Source: CAYQDR01 sp964416315 (GTDB lineage: Bacteria; Methylomirabilota; Methylomirabilia; Rokubacteriales; DASRDR01). Taken from it: a stretch of DNA of 33,615 bases. Each line of letters opens with the position of its first letter. The stretch's first letter is position 1. The stretch is taken from contig CAYQDR010000042.1 in NCBI GenBank assembly GCA_964416315.1, positions 1-33,615 of the forward strand. Direction: 5' to 3'. Both the position numbers and the translations under genes were made by a program. This document shows positions 33,546 through 33,615 of this stretch, one piece after another. A model generated the notes under the pieces. That model was not told the DNA's origin. It made no database searches and saw only the letters and a program-made list of their open reading frames with translations.

Positions 33546-33615
33546 CTAACCCAACTTCCGCAGTTGGTCGAGCGACTCCGGCCAATTCCGCGGTCGCTCG
33601 ACACGTAAGTGTGCG
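33546..33615 (-). CDS. C-terminal end of an unidentified gene, cut by window edge
   Basis: The minus strand enters the window in an open frame reading HLRVERPRNWPESLDQLRKLG and stops at TAG (33548-33546). Codons such as TTA, CGT, AAT, CAA, TTG and GGT depart from the strict G/C-ending usage of the window, suggesting acquisition from elsewhere. The basic, Trp/Pro-containing tail would suit a transposase or other DNA-acting protein, but the family cannot be identified from 22 residues. Two adjacent inverted repeats overlap it: CCAACT/AGTTGG (33551-33567) and GTCGAGCGAC/GTCGCTCGAC (33567-33602). Confidence 0.4.
   Translation of the reverse strand, partial: AHLRVERPRNWPESLDQLRKLG

Overview
The window is very GC-rich DNA (roughly 70% or more) with strong G/C preference at third codon positions, many GTG starts (plus at least one TTG) and pervasive 4-bp ATGA/GTGA stop-start overlaps. 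The gene content points to a Gram-negative-type bacterium with an O-antigen-like surface glycan: a Wzm/Wzt ABC exporter, GDP- and dTDP-deoxysugar enzymes and a long glycosyltransferase array. No rRNA, ribosomal protein or other phylogenetic marker is present. A lineage such as Rokubacteria/Methylomirabilota or a deltaproteobacterial relative would fit, but that is a guess.

Left half, plus strand (254-19687). A polysaccharide locus opens with a GDP-6-deoxymannose reductase, then the ABC exporter permease and ATPase, then a helical methyltransferase that may cap the chain. Five consecutive GT4 glycosyltransferases follow (4791-10524), built from two paralogous families, one of them a tandem duplicate. 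Next come a methyltransferase, a DPM1-like GT2, a perosamine-synthase-like aminotransferase and an RmlD-like reductase. After a minus-strand YdjM-like membrane hydrolase come an exported SGNH hydrolase, an AglD/UPF0104 membrane protein, and a carbamoyltransferase flanked by two very small membrane proteins. The block ends in a second SGNH hydrolase that has lost its C-terminus.

Convergence point (19688-19811). The truncated SGNH gene abuts a short coding-like fragment on the opposite strand, which looks like a rearrangement scar or an assembly join.

Right half, minus strand (33227 down to 19812). Reading in transcription order: a multi-pass glycosyltransferase-like membrane protein, an exported pentapeptide-repeat protein, then after a plausible sigma70-type promoter a tight run of a B12-binding radical SAM enzyme, a GT39-type glycosyltransferase with a C-terminal FW/NBR1-like domain, a membrane-anchored NodB-like deacetylase, a GT2 polyprenol-phosphate glycosyltransferase, and a 1005-residue protein containing two copies of the spermidine-synthase-type membrane module. 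A membrane-anchored TolB-like propeller ends the block. This run looks like a second glycan or glycolipid assembly locus; its product cannot be read from the sequence.

GC-rich hairpin-forming intergenic repeats lie at 1-208 and 4694-4790. The right edge (33349-33615) has less GC-biased codons and the tail of an unidentified minus-strand gene, possibly a mobile-element remnant. The candidates for something undescribed are the duplicated membrane fusion protein, the radical SAM/GT39-FW/deacetylase gene set, the carbamoyltransferase module with its broken SGNH partner, and the hairpin repeat family.
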